Source: Paenibacillus sp. J2TS4
GTDB taxonomy: Bacteria > Bacillota > Bacilli > Paenibacillales > NBRC-103111
NCBI RefSeq assembly: GCF_018403245.1
Contig: NZ_BOSH01000003.1
Location: 372,001-436,000, forward strand
DNA length: 64,000 nucleotides
Reading direction: 5' to 3'
The notes below the pieces were generated by a model, which had not been told where the DNA came from, searched no databases, and saw only the letters and a list, made by a program, of their open reading frames with translations. Shown here piece after piece: positions 34,670 to 43,996 of this stretch. The translations under genes were made by a program, and so were the position numbers. Each line of letters opens with the position of its first letter. Position 1 is the first letter of the stretch.

Positions 34670-35467
34670 ATGGCGATCAAAGCCGTTTTATTTGATTTGG
34701 ATGATACGCTGCTGTGGGATGATCGCAGTGTTCAGGAAGCGTTCAAGGCGACCTGCCGCAGAGCCGGAGAAGTCTATCCCCGGCTGGATGTCCAGAAGCT
34801 GGAGCCGTGTGTGCGGGCAGCCGCTCGTTCCTTATATGAATCATATGAAACGTATCCATTTACCAAGGAGATAGGAATCAATCCTTTTGAAGGGCTATGG
34901 GGACGGTTTGAAGAGGGGCATCAACTGGAAGGGTTTAGAAAGCTGAATACGCTAGCTCCTAAGTATCGCAAAGATGCCTGGACCGCGGGACTGAAGGCGG
35001 CCGGTATCGATGACGAGGGGCTGGGGGCGGAACTGGCAGAGCGCTTCCCTGCGGAGCGCCGGGCAAGGGCCTATGTATATGAAGAGACCTTCGAAGTACT
35101 CGCCAAGCTGAAGGCAAGCTATTCTTTGCTGCTGCTTACGAACGGCTCTCCGGATTTGCAGCAGGAGAAGCTGGATGGAGTTCCACAGCTGCCAACTTAT
35201 TTTGATCATATTGTCATTTCGGGATCCTTTGGCAAAGGCAAGCCGGACGCGTCCATTTTTCAGCATGCAATGAAGCTATTGGGGATCGGGCCTTCCGAAG
35301 GCTTGATGGTCGGGGACAAGCTGACGACCGATATATTGGGGGCTAACTCAGTGGGAATGAAGTCAGTCTGGATTAATCGTCATGAGCTGACAAGAACGGA
35401 CGATATTGTTCCCGGCTATGAAATTAGCAGCTTAACCGAAATTCAGGGCATCCTTGATTCTCTCTAA
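34670..35467 (+). CDS. HAD-superfamily hydrolase
   Basis: A 265-aa HAD phosphatase. Motif I FDLDDTLLWDD holds the nucleophile and acid Asp; motif II is LLTNGSP; motif III is the Lys in GKGKPDASIF; motif IV is MVGDKLTTDILGAN. Cap domain is helical (about 30-130), as in YjjG/pyrimidine-nucleotidase-like enzymes. Substrate cannot be told. Good AAGAGGG site upstream. Confidence 0.92.
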   Translation: MAIKAVLFDLDDTLLWDDRSVQEAFKATCRRAGEVYPRLDVQKLEPCVRAAARSLYESYETYPFTKEIGINPFEGLWGRFEEGHQLEGFRKLNTLAPKYRKDAWTAGLKAAGIDDEGLGAELAERFPAERRARAYVYEETFEVLAKLKASYSLLLLTNGSPDLQQEKLDGVPQLPTYFDHIVISGSFGKGKPDASIFQHAMKLLGIGPSEGLMVGDKLTTDILGANSVGMKSVWINRHELTRTDDIVPGYEISSLTEIQGILDSL

Positions 35468-35616
35468 TACTTCATGGGCCAAGCAAGTCAGAATAATGAG
35501 ATAAACTCCTGTCGGAGTATTTTGACGATGAGCGGCCGCGTTTTAGTTGATGTTTTTATCGCCAAATAGAATTTGATGTTATTCAGGAAGCAGAGACCTA
35601 TAGATTCTATTGTATA

Positions 35617-35656
35617 AAATAACCACACCCTCGATCATTAGAAGGTGTGGTTATTT
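35617..35656 (-). terminator. Intrinsic terminator of mtnD
   Basis: AAATAACCACACC and GGTGTGGTTATTT form a perfect 13-bp stem with a 14-nt loop ending 11 nt before the mtnD stop codon. Its A/T flanks allow it to work in both directions. Confidence 0.85.
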
Positions 35657-35666
35657 GCAAGCCGAT

Positions 35667-36206
35667 TTACTTGACGAATGCTGGGTCCTCGAACGGATGA
35701 GCGATCCATCCTTCTGTTTCTATAAACAAGCGGACGGCAACAATTTGACGGTCATCCATTAGGGTGAAGAAATGAGGCTTCTCCTCCGGTACAGAGATCA
35801 CATCGCCGGCTGTAAGCTCTACGTCGAAATAGCCCACATCATCACTTCCTTTAATAATAAAGATTCCGTTCCCCGCAGTAATGGCACGCACTTCATCCTC
35901 GGTATGAGTGTGCACCTGTTCAAATTTTTTAAGCAATTCATCCAGATTGGGAGTCGCATCGGATAGGGCAATGATATCCCAGGTTAAATATCCGCGTCTG
36001 GAGGCGAGGTCACGAATTTCCGAATCGAAGGTGCTAAGAATCTCTGCCTTCTCTTCATCGCTCAGTATAAATTTATTACGCAGCGACTCCGGAAGCTTAT
36101 TCGCATCCCAATGCTCATAGAGCACTCCCTGCTTATCGAGAAACTCCTTGACCTTCTCTTCTCCGCTTATTCGTTCATCGGTATTTCTTATTCTAATTTG
36201 CGCCAT
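35667..36206 (-). CDS. mtnD: Acireductone dioxygenase
   Basis: 179 aa from the ATG at 36206, which has GTGGAGGGAG upstream; longer frames run back without a ribosome site. Cupin metalloenzyme of methionine salvage that oxidises acireductone to the keto-acid of methionine plus formate (Fe form) or to an off-pathway product (Ni form). Metal ligands: His, His and Glu in HTHTEDEVRAI and His in KPHFFTL. The other salvage genes are not in the window. Divergent from metH. Confidence 0.93.
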   Translation of the reverse strand: MAQIRIRNTDERISGEEKVKEFLDKQGVLYEHWDANKLPESLRNKFILSDEEKAEILSTFDSEIRDLASRRGYLTWDIIALSDATPNLDELLKKFEQVHTHTEDEVRAITAGNGIFIIKGSDDVGYFDVELTAGDVISVPEEKPHFFTLMDDRQIVAVRLFIETEGWIAHPFEDPAFVK

Positions 36207-36240
36207 AGGGCTCCCTCCACTAAACAGTATAATAACGGGT

Positions 36241-36342
36241 TGTTGAGAAAGCTTGGAGTAATCGCGCGAATTACAAGCTCGTGCAAGCGTGTATAAACCC
36301 CTTATAGGCCACGAAGAAGTTACGTGGAGCACTCTCTCAACA
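36241..36342. repeat. Structured inverted-repeat element between mtnD and metH
   Basis: TGTTGAGA (36241-36248) and TCTCAACA (36335-36342) close a 102-nt segment with two internal stems: AGCTT-GTAAT with ATTAC-AAGCT (36250-36254 and 36258-36262 with 36270-36279) and CCACG-CGTGG (36309-36313 with 36323-36327). This gives a three-way-junction shape on either strand. The ends resemble a short miniature transposable element; no known riboswitch consensus was matched. Confidence 0.65.
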
Positions 36343-36536
36343 GTCTCATACTAAAGATTATAAATCAAGGATTCGCTGATGTCGATGCTTTACCTGAAAT
36401 TTTCCAAAGTTATCTGATGAAAATAGTATGAATTAATCTCTTTGCTAAATCCGAAAATTTTGGTACACTTAAAGATAAATCATTCGTACTATAGGATCAC
36501 TGGAATCTGGACTGACATTGGGGAGGAAGAGATCGA

Positions 36537-39500
36537 TTGCAAAAACCTACTATTCAAGAACAAATGGCTAAAAAAATTCTTATTCTTGACGGCGCCATGG
36601 GCACGATGATTCAACAAGAGCCGTTAACTGCAGACGATTTCGGCGGCGAAGAATTGGACGGATGCAATGAAATGCTGGTATTAACCCGCCCGGATGTCAT
36701 TTCCCGCATTCATGAAGATTATTTGGCAGCGGGCGCTGATATTATAGAGACTAATACTTTCGGAGCGACGAGTGTCGTTCTGGCAGAATACGACCTTCAG
36801 GACCGCTCTGTAGAAATTAATAAAGCGGCGGCCAAGCTCGCCGTAGATGCCGTCCGTAAATTTTCCACACCCGAATGGCCACGTTATGTGGCGGGAGCGT
36901 TGGGGCCGACTACCAAAACCTTATCGGTCACGGGTGGAGTGACCTTCGATGAGCTGACGGACAGCTATTATGAGCAGGCCCGCGCTTTGATCGATGCCGA
37001 GGTCGATACGCTACTGCTGGAGACCTCCCAGGATACGCTGAATGTTAAAGCCGCGAGCATAGGAATCCGCCGGGCGTTCGAAGATCTTGGCGTCAAGCTT
37101 CCGATTATGATTTCCGGTACGATTGAGCCGATGGGAACGACGCTGGCCGGACAATCGATTGAAGCGTTCTACGTCTCGCTGGAGCATTTGGAGCCGATTT
37201 CCGTAGGATTGAACTGCGCGACAGGACCGGAGTTCATGAGAGATCATATCCGCTCCTTGTCCGATGTGGCCAAGACAGCCATCAGCTGCTATCCGAATGC
37301 GGGGCTTCCGGATGAGAACGGACACTATCATGAGTCCCCGGAATCATTGGCACGCAAAATGGCCGGCTTTGCCGAGCAAGGCTGGCTTAATATTGCCGGC
37401 GGCTGTTGTGGAACGACACCGGAGCATATTCGCGCGCTGGTGGACGCGCTTAAAGATTACGCACCGCGCGCAGCCACAGGAATGCATCCTGCCGCCGTCT
37501 CTGGAATAGAGACCGTATATATTGAAGACAGCAATCGCCCGATCATGGTCGGAGAGAGAACTAACGTGATTGGTTCGCGTAAATTCAAGCGGCTTATTTT
37601 TGAAAAGAAATATGAGGAAGCTTCGGAAATCGCCCGCCAACAGGTTAAGAACGGGGCGCATGTCATTGACATCAACCTCCAGGATACGGAATTAAATGAG
37701 CCGGAAGTGATGGCTTCCTTCATGCAGCATGTCGTGAAGAAGATTAAAGCGCCGATCATGCTCGATTCAACCGACCATAATGTCATCGAAGTCGGCTTGA
37801 AGCACTGTCAGGGCAAGGCGATTATTAACTCCATCAATCTGGAAGACGGCTTGGAGCGGTTTAATAATGTAGTTCCGCTCATTCATCGATACGGGGCGGC
37901 TGTCGTTACCGGCCTGATCGACGAGAAGGGAATGGCCGTCTGGGCTGAGGATAAATTGCGAGTAGCCAAGCGGTCGTACGATTTGCTGGTTAACGACTAT
38001 CATGTCCGGCCTGAGGATATTATTTTTGACCCGAACGTGTTTCCAGTCGGTTCTGGAGATCCACAGTATATCGGCTCTGCCAAGGCAACCATCGACGGAA
38101 TCCGGCTGATTAAAGAGGCGCTTCCGGAGTGTAAGACGGTTCTTGGAATAAGCAACGTCAGCTTTGGGCTGCCGCCGGCCGGACGCGAAGTATTGAACTC
38201 CGTCTATTTGTATCACTGCACGAAAGCGGGTCTCGATTACGCGATTGTGAATACCGAGAAGCTGGAACGATACGCTTCCATTTCTGAGGAAGAGCGGAGA
38301 TTGGCTGAGAATTTGATCTTCGATACCAGTGATGAGACGCTGGCGGAGTTTGTCGCATTTTTCCGGGTGAAGAAGGTAGATAAGAAGGAGAAGGTTTCCA
38401 ATCTGACTCTGGAAGAACGCTTAGCCTCGTATGTCGTCGAGGGGACGAAGGAAGGGCTGATTCCAGACCTGCAGGAAGCCCTCAAGAAATATGCTCCTCT
38501 GGATATTATTAACGGCCCGCTGATGGCGGGGATGGAGGAAGTAGGCCGGCTGTTTAACAATAACGAGTTGATCGTGGCTGAGGTGCTCCAGAGCGCCGAA
38601 GTGATGAAGGCGTCGGTCGCTTTTCTGGAAACGTTCATGGAAAAGAAGGAATCGGCGGTCAAAGGGAAAATATTGCTCGCCACCGTTAAAGGCGACGTTC
38701 ATGATATTGGAAAAAACCTGGTGGAAATCATTCTGTCCAACAACGGCTACCAAATCATCAACCTTGGCATCAAGGTTCCGCCGGAGCAGTTAATTGAAGC
38801 GTTCCGTAAGGAGAAGCCGGATGCGATAGGATTATCGGGGCTGCTGGTCAAGTCGGCACAGCAAATGGTCATCACGGCTCAAGATCTGAAAACCGCCGGT
38901 ATCGATGTCCCGATTCTTGTCGGGGGGGCCGCTTTAACGAGGAAATTTACCAAGACCAGAATTGCTCCTGAATATGATGGAATGGTCCTATATGCGAAGG
39001 ATGCCATGGATGGGCTTGATATTGCCAATAAATTAAGCGATCCCGAGCAGAAGAAGCTGTTAATTGAGCAATTAAGAGAAGCTAAAGAATCCGTCGTTCA
39101 GGAAGCGGGCAAGAAGGAAAAAGAGCTCCCCGCTCCATCCAGAGCACGAAGCTCCAAAATCAATCCGGATGCCCCCGTCTACATTCCTCCGGACCTGGAT
39201 AGACATATTATGAGAAATTACCCTATCAACCATCTGATTCCTTATGTGAATTTTGAGATGCTGATGGGCAAGCATCTTGGGTTGCGGGGCGGGGTAGATA
39301 AGCTCCTGCAGAATAAAGACCCCAAGGCACTTCAATTGAAAGAAGTTGTCGATGGTATTTTCGAGGAAGTCAACCGTAACGGAATATTGCAGGCTCATGG
39401 AATGTATCGGTTCTTTCCCGCTCAATCGGATGGCAACGATATTATCATCTATGACCCGAACGATCACTCCAAAGTGTTGAAAACCTTCAGCTTTCCGCGT

Positions 39501-39980
39501 CAGGCGGTAGAACCGCATTTATGTCTCGCAGATTTCTTGAATTCCGTAGACAGCGGAACGATGGATTATGTCGGATTCCTGGTCGTTACCGCAGGACATG
39601 GCGTCCGGGAATTATCGAGCCGTTGGAAGGACCAGGGCGATTATTTGCGCTCTCACGCTCTGCAGTCCACCGCACTAGAGGTGGCCGAGGCGTTCGCCGA
39701 GCGGATTCATCACATTATGCGAGATGTGTGGGGCTTCCCCGATTCGCCGGAAATGACGATGAAACAGCGGCTAGGGGCGAGATATCAGGGCATCCGGGTG
39801 TCGTTCGGTTACCCCGCCTGTCCCAATCTGGAGGATCAGGAACCGCTATTTGAATTGATGCAGCCGGAGGATATCGGGGTGAATTTGACCGAGGGCTGCA
39901 TGATGGACCCGGAGGCCTCTGTGTCCGCGATGGTTTTTGCGCATCCGCAGGCCCAATATTTCAACGTGGACAAAGTATAG
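36537..39980 (+). CDS. metH: Cobalamin-dependent methionine synthase
   Basis: 1147 aa, starting with TTG at 36537 behind GGGAGGAAG. Transfers a methyl group from methyl-tetrahydrofolate to homocysteine. Domains in order: homocysteine-binding with zinc ligands around NCATG and GGCCG (1-320), pterin-binding (about 335-600), cobalamin cap and Rossmann (about 640-870, with the B12-ligand His in DVHDIGKN), and AdoMet activation (about 910-1140, with RLGARYQGIRVSFGYPACP). All four modules are present. No cobalamin riboswitch is seen upstream. Confidence 0.96.
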   Translation: MQKPTIQEQMAKKILILDGAMGTMIQQEPLTADDFGGEELDGCNEMLVLTRPDVISRIHEDYLAAGADIIETNTFGATSVVLAEYDLQDRSVEINKAAAKLAVDAVRKFSTPEWPRYVAGALGPTTKTLSVTGGVTFDELTDSYYEQARALIDAEVDTLLLETSQDTLNVKAASIGIRRAFEDLGVKLPIMISGTIEPMGTTLAGQSIEAFYVSLEHLEPISVGLNCATGPEFMRDHIRSLSDVAKTAISCYPNAGLPDENGHYHESPESLARKMAGFAEQGWLNIAGGCCGTTPEHIRALVDALKDYAPRAATGMHPAAVSGIETVYIEDSNRPIMVGERTNVIGSRKFKRLIFEKKYEEASEIARQQVKNGAHVIDINLQDTELNEPEVMASFMQHVVKKIKAPIMLDSTDHNVIEVGLKHCQGKAIINSINLEDGLERFNNVVPLIHRYGAAVVTGLIDEKGMAVWAEDKLRVAKRSYDLLVNDYHVRPEDIIFDPNVFPVGSGDPQYIGSAKATIDGIRLIKEALPECKTVLGISNVSFGLPPAGREVLNSVYLYHCTKAGLDYAIVNTEKLERYASISEEERRLAENLIFDTSDETLAEFVAFFRVKKVDKKEKVSNLTLEERLASYVVEGTKEGLIPDLQEALKKYAPLDIINGPLMAGMEEVGRLFNNNELIVAEVLQSAEVMKASVAFLETFMEKKESAVKGKILLATVKGDVHDIGKNLVEIILSNNGYQIINLGIKVPPEQLIEAFRKEKPDAIGLSGLLVKSAQQMVITAQDLKTAGIDVPILVGGAALTRKFTKTRIAPEYDGMVLYAKDAMDGLDIANKLSDPEQKKLLIEQLREAKESVVQEAGKKEKELPAPSRARSSKINPDAPVYIPPDLDRHIMRNYPINHLIPYVNFEMLMGKHLGLRGGVDKLLQNKDPKALQLKEVVDGIFEEVNRNGILQAHGMYRFFPAQSDGNDIIIYDPNDHSKVLKTFSFPRQAVEPHLCLADFLNSVDSGTMDYVGFLVVTAGHGVRELSSRWKDQGDYLRSHALQSTALEVAEAFAERIHHIMRDVWGFPDSPEMTMKQRLGARYQGIRVSFGYPACPNLEDQEPLFELMQPEDIGVNLTEGCMMDPEASVSAMVFAHPQAQYFNVDKV

Positions 39981-40085
39981 GCCGATTCTTGAACCGGGTT
40001 CCTCCTGCATCAGGAAGAGGTCTCGCTAGTCCGTAAAAAGATAGAAGCAAAGAAATTAGGCTTTGTTCAGGAAAAATTTAATAAA

Positions 40086-40126
40086 ATAGAGTGCGGATGA
40101 CTGAATCGTTCGCACTCTATTCTTTA
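40086..40126 (+). terminator. Intrinsic terminator of metH
   Basis: ATAGAGTGCG and CGCACTCTAT form a perfect 10-bp stem with a 15-nt loop, followed by TTCTTT. Confidence 0.85.
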
Positions 40127-40225
40127 TATACATAGTATAATAATTGATTATGACGGCAGCGTTTAGCCTAGACTATATATTAGATAATGATCGTATTCTT
40201 TGTCGCAGATGGGAGGGGCCGGTAT

Positions 40226-41167
40226 ATGAGGGTCGTCTTTCTAGGAACGGGAGCAGGGATGCCGTCCAGGCGCCGTAATGTAAGCTCCGTCGCGTTAGAC
40301 TTAACCGAGGAGAATGAAGGCATATGGTTGTTTGATTGCGGGGAAGGGACACAACACCAATTATTGAAATCTCCCCTAAAAACGGGTAAAATAAATAGGC
40401 TGTTTGTTACACATTTACATGGCGACCATATTTATGGAATTCCCGGATTGTTAACGAGCCGGGGATATGTCGGAGGCACCACTCCCCTTGTCGTCTATGG
40501 CCCCAAAGGCATTAAACCGTTTATTACTTCGGTTCTGGATATAAGTGATGCTCGACTTGCGTATGACTGTGAAATTATTGAAATAGAAGAAGGTATGCTT
40601 TTTTCGGAAGGCGATTACACAGTCTCTGTTAAAAAGCTGGAGCACCGAATTGATTCTTACGGCTTTCGCATTGAGGAAAAAGATCGGATCGGAAGTCTCG
40701 ACGCCGATAAGCTCCGGCAACTAGGAGTCCCGCCAGGCCCTCTGTATGGACGATTAAAGCTGGGACACCCTGTTGAGCTTCCGGACGGGACGGTCCTGCA
40801 CGGACGGGACTTCATTGGACCGGGCTGTCAAGGAAGGAATCTGGCTATTCTGGGCGATACCCGTTATTGTAGGGCAGCCATAGAATTGGCCGAAGGAGTC
40901 GATTTATTGGTACATGAGGCAACGTTTTCCGGAGAATTGGCTGATCTGGCCTACCAGTATTACCATGCGACTTCCAGGCAAGCGGCCCAAATAGCGAAGG
41001 AAGCGGGTGTGCGTACACTCGTCTTAACTCATATCAGCCAAAGATATCAAGATGATGCGGAACAACTGCAGACGGAAGCCAGGGAAATCTTTAGACGTAC
41101 CTATTTGGCGGAGGATTTGTGGAGTATAGAAATTCCATGGTCGGCTAAAGCAGAGACGGAGGAGTAA
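40226..41167 (+). CDS. rnz: Ribonuclease Z
   Basis: About 313 aa from the ATG at 40226 (MRVVFLGTGAGMPSRRRNVS), which has GGGAGGGG upstream; a frame back to 40187 lacks one. tRNA 3' processing endonuclease that removes 3' trailers. Metallo-beta-lactamase fold with motif THLHGDHIYGIPGLL, a later metal His in LEHRIDSY, GDTRYC, HEATFS and THISQRY. The exosite arm is present (about 150-180). Length is normal for the short form. Confidence 0.93.
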   Translation: MRVVFLGTGAGMPSRRRNVSSVALDLTEENEGIWLFDCGEGTQHQLLKSPLKTGKINRLFVTHLHGDHIYGIPGLLTSRGYVGGTTPLVVYGPKGIKPFITSVLDISDARLAYDCEIIEIEEGMLFSEGDYTVSVKKLEHRIDSYGFRIEEKDRIGSLDADKLRQLGVPPGPLYGRLKLGHPVELPDGTVLHGRDFIGPGCQGRNLAILGDTRYCRAAIELAEGVDLLVHEATFSGELADLAYQYYHATSRQAAQIAKEAGVRTLVLTHISQRYQDDAEQLQTEAREIFRRTYLAEDLWSIEIPWSAKAETEE

Positions 41168-41202
41168 GTAATAAGACGAGGATAATCTGCTTAATTAAGC
41201 AG

Positions 41203-41272
41203 GCAAGCCGGCTTTGAAGGAGCCGGCCTCCGGATTAACAACAACCGGAAGCCAGACCGGCCGGCTTGCTTG
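41203..41272. terminator. Bidirectional terminator between rnz and tlp
   Basis: GCAAGCCGGC (41203-41212) and GCCGGCTTGC (41260-41269) pair perfectly, with a further inner stem CCTCCGG-CCGGA. It lies between the converging ends of rnz and tlp. Confidence 0.75.
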
Positions 41273-41292
41273 TCCCCTTGGATTCGACAGGG

Positions 41293-41520
41293 TCAGGATT
41301 CTTCTTGAAATTCCGCTTCGTCTTCGATTTCTTCACGTAATCCGGAAATGCTTTCCCGGCGATTTTCATTTTTTTGCTTAATTTGTTGGAGCTCCTGGGA
41401 TGATATTTCGCCAGCAAACTCGTTCACGTATTCTTCCGCTTCGTTCAAGTTTTCTATTGTATTTTTCACATTGTTCTGCAGCTTTTTGAGATTGTCGGAA
41501 CGGTCGTCCGGTTTGGCCAT
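41293..41520 (-). CDS. tlp: Small acid-soluble spore protein Tlp
   Basis: 75 aa from the ATG at 41520 (MAKPDDRSDNLKKLQNNVKN), with GGAGGTAATAATT upstream. Tlp family signature: N-terminal KPDDRSDN, then NTIENLNEAEEYV and KNENRRESI. Tlp is made in the forespore under sigma-G/F and stored in the spore core. A forespore promoter was not clear by eye. Confidence 0.92.
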   Translation of the reverse strand: MAKPDDRSDNLKKLQNNVKNTIENLNEAEEYVNEFAGEISSQELQQIKQKNENRRESISGLREEIEDEAEFQEES

Positions 41521-41777
41521 AATTATTACCTCCAAAAATATTTTTGGGGAAATCTCCCTCAAAATTAAAGTTCCTTACGAAGGTTATAATTATACGTGCA
41601 TTAATTTTGTCACAATTCCATTGATTTGCTCTCCTCTAAAGAGGTTAAACTATAGATATTGTCGGTCATCAACCATAAGGAAAAATTTGGCTGTCCGAAA
41701 CGGGTAAGAATAGAGAGAGTTTAAATCGACACTTGCTTTATAAAGACGAACCAGAATGTTGGAAGGGGGATTCCGAA

Positions 41778-43088
41778 TTGAGATGGATTGAGGTGGAACC
41801 TTCGGGACCGTTATCCGGAAGTGTGAAAATTCCCGGATCAAAGAACAGTTCTTTGGCATTGCTGGCTGCTGCCTGTATGGCGGAGGAGCCCGTTACTCTG
41901 CAAGGGATTCCAAATATATTAGACATCCGCGTCATTGAAGGCATTGCCAAGGAAATCGGTATTTCTATTCAACGGACCGAAGCGGGGGAAATTGTTGTCG
42001 ATTCCAGTCGACTGCAGTCCACCGATCTGAGCTTGGAGAAGACGTCCGCTTTCCGTTCCTCTTATTATTTTGTGGGAGCTTTATTGGCGCGTACCGGTAA
42101 AGTGAAGATAGGCTATCCGGGAGGGGATGATTTCGTATCCCGACCTATTGATCAGCATCATAAAGTTATGACCGCATTAGGGGCAAAAGTTCACTTGCAC
42201 GAAAGCTATTATGTCGTCGAAGCGAACAAACTGACCGGCAATACGATCTTTTTTGATACGATCACATGTGGAGCGACTATCAATGCGATTCTGGCTGCTG
42301 TGCTTGCAGAAGGAACGACCATTCTGTACAACGCGGCCCGCGATCCGGAAGTGGTAGATACGGCTAACCTGCTTAACCAGATGGGAGCGGTCATTCGGGG
42401 AGCCGGGACGGACAAGATTCGGATTGAAGGGGTTAAGCGGCTGAGCGGGTGTCATTATATGGTCATTCCGGATCGCCTGGTAGCCGGGGCTTTTTTAATG
42501 GCCGCGGGGATGACTGGAGGAGTTGTTACGGTGGACGAGGTCATTCCGGAGCACCTTGCTTCATGTCTTGCCAAGTTAAAAGAAATCGGCTTGATTATCG
42601 AGACGAAGGAAAAGTCCATTACGGCCTATGGGGACGTCCGGTTAAGGCCCACCCGAATACGGACCGGAATGTATCCTTCATTTGCGACCGATTTGCAGCA
42701 GCCTCTTACTTCCTTGCTCCTGTTAGCTACGGGAAGGAGCATTGTAGCGGATCGGATCTATCCTGAGAGGTTCAATCATGTTCCTCAGCTAAGAAGAATG
42801 GGAGCTCATATTGAGCTTAAGAAAGGCAGCGCCTTTATCCAGGGGGGAGCTCCGCTTCAAGGCAATCTGGTCCATGCTTCGGATGTTAGAGCAGGCACTT
42901 CTCTCATCTTGGCCGGGCTAGCCGCAGAAGGCATTACGACCATTACCGGAATAGAGCATATCGAGCGAGGGAATGAAGATATCGTAGGATTGTTCAATGG
43001 TCTGGGAGCTCGCTTAACCCTTCATGAAGGCGTGGCTCTTCATCATTTGGACGGTGCTTCGGAAGAAAGCTTCGGAGCTCAAGCCTAG
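41778..43088 (+). CDS. murA: UDP-GlcNAc 1-carboxyvinyltransferase with Asp in place of the catalytic Cys
   Basis: About 436 aa from the TTG at 41778, behind AAGGGGGA. First committed step of peptidoglycan synthesis: PEP is joined to UDP-GlcNAc in the cytoplasm. MurA features are GSKNSSLALLAAACM with the PEP Lys, CGATINAILAAVLAEGTTIL, AARDPEVVDTANLL, VIPDRLVAGAFLMAA, FATDLQQP and HIERGNEDI. The active loop usually reads PGGCxxGxRPxD; here it reads PGGDDFVSRPID, so the Cys is Asp (codon 42126-42128). Cys-to-Asp enzymes stay active and are intrinsically resistant to fosfomycin. Whether this is the main MurA or a paralogue cannot be told. Single gene unit. Confidence 0.93.
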   Translation: MRWIEVEPSGPLSGSVKIPGSKNSSLALLAAACMAEEPVTLQGIPNILDIRVIEGIAKEIGISIQRTEAGEIVVDSSRLQSTDLSLEKTSAFRSSYYFVGALLARTGKVKIGYPGGDDFVSRPIDQHHKVMTALGAKVHLHESYYVVEANKLTGNTIFFDTITCGATINAILAAVLAEGTTILYNAARDPEVVDTANLLNQMGAVIRGAGTDKIRIEGVKRLSGCHYMVIPDRLVAGAFLMAAGMTGGVVTVDEVIPEHLASCLAKLKEIGLIIETKEKSITAYGDVRLRPTRIRTGMYPSFATDLQQPLTSLLLLATGRSIVADRIYPERFNHVPQLRRMGAHIELKKGSAFIQGGAPLQGNLVHASDVRAGTSLILAGLAAEGITTITGIEHIERGNEDIVGLFNGLGARLTLHEGVALHHLDGASEESFGAQA

Positions 43089-43202
43089 AACTTGCTTGGA
43101 GGCCTGTGATCTGGAGCAAGTACATATGGATCAGTCCAGCCAATCTTGTTGTATTCACAATAGTGCGGGTTTGGCCTGCCAGGCAATAGGTGGCTAAATA
43201 GC

Positions 43203-43238
43203 AGCGGGCAGCCGGCCATGAATGGGGCTGCCCGCTTT
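43203..43238. terminator. Terminator between murA and nitroreductase
   Basis: AGCGGGCAGCC and GGCTGCCCGCT pair perfectly with a short loop and are followed by TT. It serves convergent ends. Confidence 0.85.
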
Positions 43239-43286
43239 GGATTGAATTGCATACGACGTGAATCCCGATCCTGCTACCGGGTTAAT

Positions 43287-43886
43287 CTATGGGGTGGAAA
43301 AGCGGCCTTCCATAACGAGCTCCGCTAAAGGCATGCGCGTATTAGGAGTTTCCCGGATGCGATTTCTTTCCGCTAATTGCTCTTCATCTCCACGGTAACC
43401 CAAGGCGATAACAACCTGAGGTGCGTAGTCGGCCGACACCTGCAGCTTGGCCATGGCCTCCTCCTTATTAAATCCTCCCATCGCATGGGACGATAATCCT
43501 CTGCGAGTGGCTTCCAGGGCCAAATACCCCCAAGCGGTTCCGGCATCGAAAGCGTGAGAGCCCACCGTTTTTCCTTCTTCCGTCACTTGTTTGGAAATTA
43601 GCAGCAGCAGAACAGGAGCGGCATGACACCATTCCCGGTTAAACGGGTTGATAAAAGACAGGAAGAGCTCGCGCTGCTCCGGAGTCTTCGCCACGATAAA
43701 TCTCCAGGGCTGCTCATTGCTCCCGGAAGGAGCCCAGCGAGCTGCCTCCAGCACCCCATATAAATCAGAATCCTCCACTGGGCGGTTAGCAAAAGCGCGG
43801 GGAGACCAGCGGTTCAAAAAGACGGGGTCAATCTCGTAATCTGCTTCCCGTTGAGCCGCCACCTCTGGCAGCAGTTTGTCCATCAT
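43287..43886 (-). CDS. Nitroreductase family protein
   Basis: A 199-aa FMN-dependent oxidoreductase. RWSPRAFANRPVEDSDLYGV and ARWAPSGSNEQPWRFIVA are the FMN-phosphate motifs, and ALGYRGDEE the C-terminal part. Substrate unknown; enzymes of this kind reduce nitro-compounds or quinones with NAD(P)H. AGGAGGAATCG site upstream of tandem ATGs; monocistronic. Confidence 0.93.
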   Translation of the reverse strand: MMDKLLPEVAAQREADYEIDPVFLNRWSPRAFANRPVEDSDLYGVLEAARWAPSGSNEQPWRFIVAKTPEQRELFLSFINPFNREWCHAAPVLLLLISKQVTEEGKTVGSHAFDAGTAWGYLALEATRRGLSSHAMGGFNKEEAMAKLQVSADYAPQVVIALGYRGDEEQLAERNRIRETPNTRMPLAELVMEGRFSTP

Positions 43887-43996
43887 TTAGTTCGATTCCT
43901 CCTAATGTTCAGATGAAAAAGGCTATTTCTGCTCTTCATCCTAGTTTCTTTTCTATACTATATTACCTGATGGCGGTATTCATTTCATCTCTCGAC

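Noticed and set aside
36207..36536. SAM or cobalamin riboswitch for mtnD/metH
   Set aside because: No S-box or B12-box consensus was found on either strand; only the stem pattern at 36241-36342 is seen.
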